Below, in pieces: positions 62,108-64,000 of a stretch of DNA of 64,000 bases. Every line of letters starts with the position of its first letter. Within the stretch, counting starts at the first letter, position 1. The stretch spans positions 421,149 through 485,148 of the forward strand of contig NZ_LAPZ01000003.1 of the NCBI RefSeq assembly GCF_002120225.1, written 5' to 3'. Below the pieces are notes generated by a model. That model saw only the letters and a list, made by a program, of their open reading frames with translations. It searched no databases and had not been told where the DNA came from. Origin of the DNA: Tenacibaculum holothuriorum (GTDB lineage: Bacteria; Bacteroidota; Bacteroidia; Flavobacteriales; Flavobacteriaceae). The position numbers were made by a program, and so were the translations under genes.

Positions 62108-64000
62108 TTAATTCTTTCTATTAATATATAACCAACCTGTTCTTGGTTTCGAGCCATCTCCTAAATTTAATATATAAAAATACGTTCCTACTGGTAACTT
62201 ATCTCCTTCTATAAAAGTTGCCCTCCCATTTGAAACTCCTCTCCATGTATTATCATACTTCACCTTTTTGTACACAATATTACCCCACCTATTATAAATC
62301 TCTAATGTGTTATTTGGGTAATTTTCTATACAATTAATTACAAATGTATCATTATTTCCATCACCATCAGGTGTAAATTCATTAAATACTGTTAAACAAA
62401 TTGGTATTACTCTAGCTGTTGCTGAATTGTTTGATGGATCACTATCATATTGATCCAAATCTATTATACTTACTGTATTCACATAATCTCCATTAGAATT
62501 TACTTTTACAGTAATTTTTAATTCAGCTGAACTATTGGAATCTAATGAATTAATAGACCAAACTCCACTAATATCATCATATATTCCTAAACTTGCTGTA
62601 TAAAATTTAAATTCATATCCAGATGGTAAAACTTCTTCAATCTCAATATTAGTTGCTCTACCTGGTCCATTATTTCTTAATCTTATTGTAAATACTACAT
62701 CTAAATTAGCTTCAGGTTCTTCAATATCAACTTCTTTTGTGATTCCTAAATCAGTTCCTATCAAGGTTATTTCTACAGTATCATAATCATCTTCATTCTC
62801 ATCTCCATTTCCAGGAGTACTATCAGGATCTTTTGCATCACTTGTCATTATTTCTGCAACATTTTTATACTCATCAGTAACTCCTGTTGGAGCATTTACT
62901 GTTGCTTGATAAGTTAATACCAATCCATTCAATGGAACTGTTAAATTACTCCAGGAAATTGTACTACCACTTAAAACACCTCCATTACTTATATTAATAA
63001 TACTATTATAACCAGATGGTAACACATCACCTACATTTACTCCAGTCGCTGTATTAGGTCCTTCATTACTAATTGTTAAACTAAATGTTACTATATCTCC
63101 TACATTTGGTTCTATATTATCTACTGTTTTATCTAAACTTAAATCAGCACACTGCTCAACCGTTACTGTAACTACTGACGTTGGTGTACTCTCACATGCA
63201 ACTCCGTTTTCTGTAGAGATCGTTGTTCTTCTATATTGAGTTGTTGCTGTTAAAGATGGAGCATCATACGTAGCTGAGTTTGCTCCTGAAATTACATTCC
63301 AACTTGGTGTTGTTAGATTCGTGTTGGATTCCCATCGATAACTAAGTGTACCACTTCCATTTCCTGATGTGGTATTCGTAAAGACTGCGGGATCGCCACC
63401 TTGACAAATCGTTTGATCTGATCCAATTGCGCCTGCAATGACTGTATCTTGAACTGTTACTGTAACTACTGCCGTTGGGACGCTCTCACAAGCTACACCG
63501 TTCTCTGTAGAGATCGTTGTTCTTCTAAATTGAGTTGTTGCTGTTAAAGACGGAGCATCATAGGTCGCTGTAGCAATTCCTACATCTGTCCAATTTGTAC
63601 CGTCTGTACTGGACTCCCACTTATAACTGATCGCACCACTTCCACTTCCTGATGTGGTACTCGTAAAGACTGCGGGATCACCACCTTGACAAATCGTTTG
63701 GTCTGAACCAATTGCGCCTGCAATGACTGTATCTTGAACTGTGACTGTAACTACTGCTGTTGGGACGCTCTCACAAGCGACTCCGTTTTCTGTAGAGATT
63801 GTTGTTCTTCTAAATTGTGTCGTGGTCGTTAAGGCTGGAGCATCGTAAGTAGCTGTAGCAACTCCTAGATCTGTCCAATTTGTACCATCTGTACTTGATT
63901 CCCATTTATAACTGATCGTACCACTTCCACTTCCTGATGTGGTACTCGTAAAGACTGCGGGATTACCTCCTTGACAAATCGTTTGGTCTGAACCAATTGC
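62108..64000 (-). CDS. large surface adhesin, partial, type B T9SS domain
   Basis: The frame is open from the stop at 62108 to the window edge, so the 5' end is missing. The C-terminal 95 residues (CLTVFNEFTPDGDGNNDTFVINC to GWLYINRKN) are the gliding-motility-associated type B sorting domain (CHU_C). Before it come two DUF11-like domains with GPGRATNIEIEEVLPSGYEF and EGPNTATGVNVGDVLPSGYNS. Further upstream are tandem 95-residue repeats (CESVPTAVVTVTVQD, QTICQGGDPAVFTSTTSGSGS). It heads an operon with the PorP/SprF-like and OmpA-family genes and probably mediates adhesion or gliding. Confidence 0.9.
   Translation of the reverse strand, partial: AIGSDQTICQGGNPAVFTSTTSGSGSGTISYKWESSTDGTNWTDLGVATATYDAPALTTTTQFRRTTISTENGVACESVPTAVVTVTVQDTVIAGAIGSDQTICQGGDPAVFTSTTSGSGSGAISYKWESSTDGTNWTDVGIATATYDAPSLTATTQFRRTTISTENGVACESVPTAVVTVTVQDTVIAGAIGSDQTICQGGDPAVFTNTTSGNGSGTLSYRWESNTNLTTPSWNVISGANSATYDAPSLTATTQYRRTTISTENGVACESTPTSVVTVTVEQCADLSLDKTVDNIEPNVGDIVTFSLTISNEGPNTATGVNVGDVLPSGYNSIINISNGGVLSGSTISWSNLTVPLNGLVLTYQATVNAPTGVTDEYKNVAEIMTSDAKDPDSTPGNGDENEDDYDTVEITLIGTDLGITKEVDIEEPEANLDVVFTIRLRNNGPGRATNIEIEEVLPSGYEFKFYTASLGIYDDISGVWSINSLDSNSSAELKITVKVNSNGDYVNTVSIIDLDQYDSDPSNNSATARVIPICLTVFNEFTPDGDGNNDTFVINCIENYPNNTLEIYNRWGNIVYKKVKYDNTWRGVSNGRATFIEGDKLPVGTYFYILNLGDGSKPRTGWLYINRKN
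63145..64000 (-). repeat. 285-bp tandem repeats in adhesin gene
   Basis: The string ATTGCGCCTG recurs at 63426 and 63711, and ATTGC again at 63996, so the period is exactly 285 bp (95 residues). The two right units are near-identical, while the left one (63145-63425) is diverged. The array runs off the window. Confidence 0.85.

Noticed and set aside
62108..63025. A complete 305-residue adhesin gene starting with GTG at 63025
   Set aside because: The same frame continues upstream without a stop, as far as I followed it (to about 63660 codon by codon, then by the repeat), so the GTG is internal and the gene is cut by the window edge.
1..64000. CRISPR arrays, insertion sequences and rRNA genes
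   Set aside because: I searched by eye for short spaced repeats, transposase motifs and rRNA-like sequence and saw none; the only regular long repeats are the 285-bp coding units in the adhesin.

Overview
The window is AT-rich, with TTA/AAA-heavy codon use, TAnnTTTG-type promoters and almost no Shine-Dalgarno sequences. It carries type IX secretion (T9SS) sorting domains, a PorP/SprF-like protein, FecI/FecR/TonB receptor signalling, both GSII and GSIII glutamine synthetases, and a curli locus. Together these point to a marine flavobacterium (Bacteroidota, Flavobacteriaceae; Tenacibaculum-like is my guess).

Region 1 (1 to about 16,985) looks like the right-hand part of a mobile defence island. 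It holds a type I restriction-modification operon with two DUF262 (GmrS/GmrD-like) genes inserted between hsdR and hsdM. After these come a GIY-YIG protein and a WYL-domain regulator facing a three-gene operon across a large perfect inverted repeat. That operon encodes a small membrane protein, an HNH-like nuclease with membrane helices, and a coiled-coil tail-anchored protein. A tyrosine integrase follows, next to a 13-bp piece that looks like the 3' end of a tmRNA or tRNA gene, probably the attachment site. The WYL-controlled operon is the best candidate here for an undescribed system.

Region 2 (17,000 to 34,200) is mostly core chromosome: rpsU, prfA, an ABC ATPase pair, a membrane-tethered winged-helix regulator beside a YceI protein, and purM. 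It also has a complete curli operon (csgA, csgB-like, csgE, csgF, csgG, lipoprotein) in which CsgE appears fused to a CsgC/CsgH-like domain and CsgG to an outer-membrane barrel. Divergent GSIII and GSII genes and a Na+/Ca2+ exchanger follow.

Region 3 (34,200 to 50,500) has small genes, tRNA-Arg(ACG), and two export systems. The first is a TetR-controlled ABC/HlyD/TolC operon with a 19-bp palindromic operator and a degenerate ATPase. The second is an RND pump operon led by an unusual fusion of a substrate-binding domain to TolC and followed by a class III nucleotide cyclase and a potassium channel.

Region 4 (50,500 to 64,000) is cell-surface biology: an ECF sigma factor, FecR and TonB receptor cascade, a divergent zinc-protease lipoprotein, a T9SS-exported Asp-box repeat protein, and the end of a gliding/T9SS-type operon (adhesin with 285-bp repeats, PorP/SprF-like protein, OmpA-family protein). 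The adhesin runs off the right edge.
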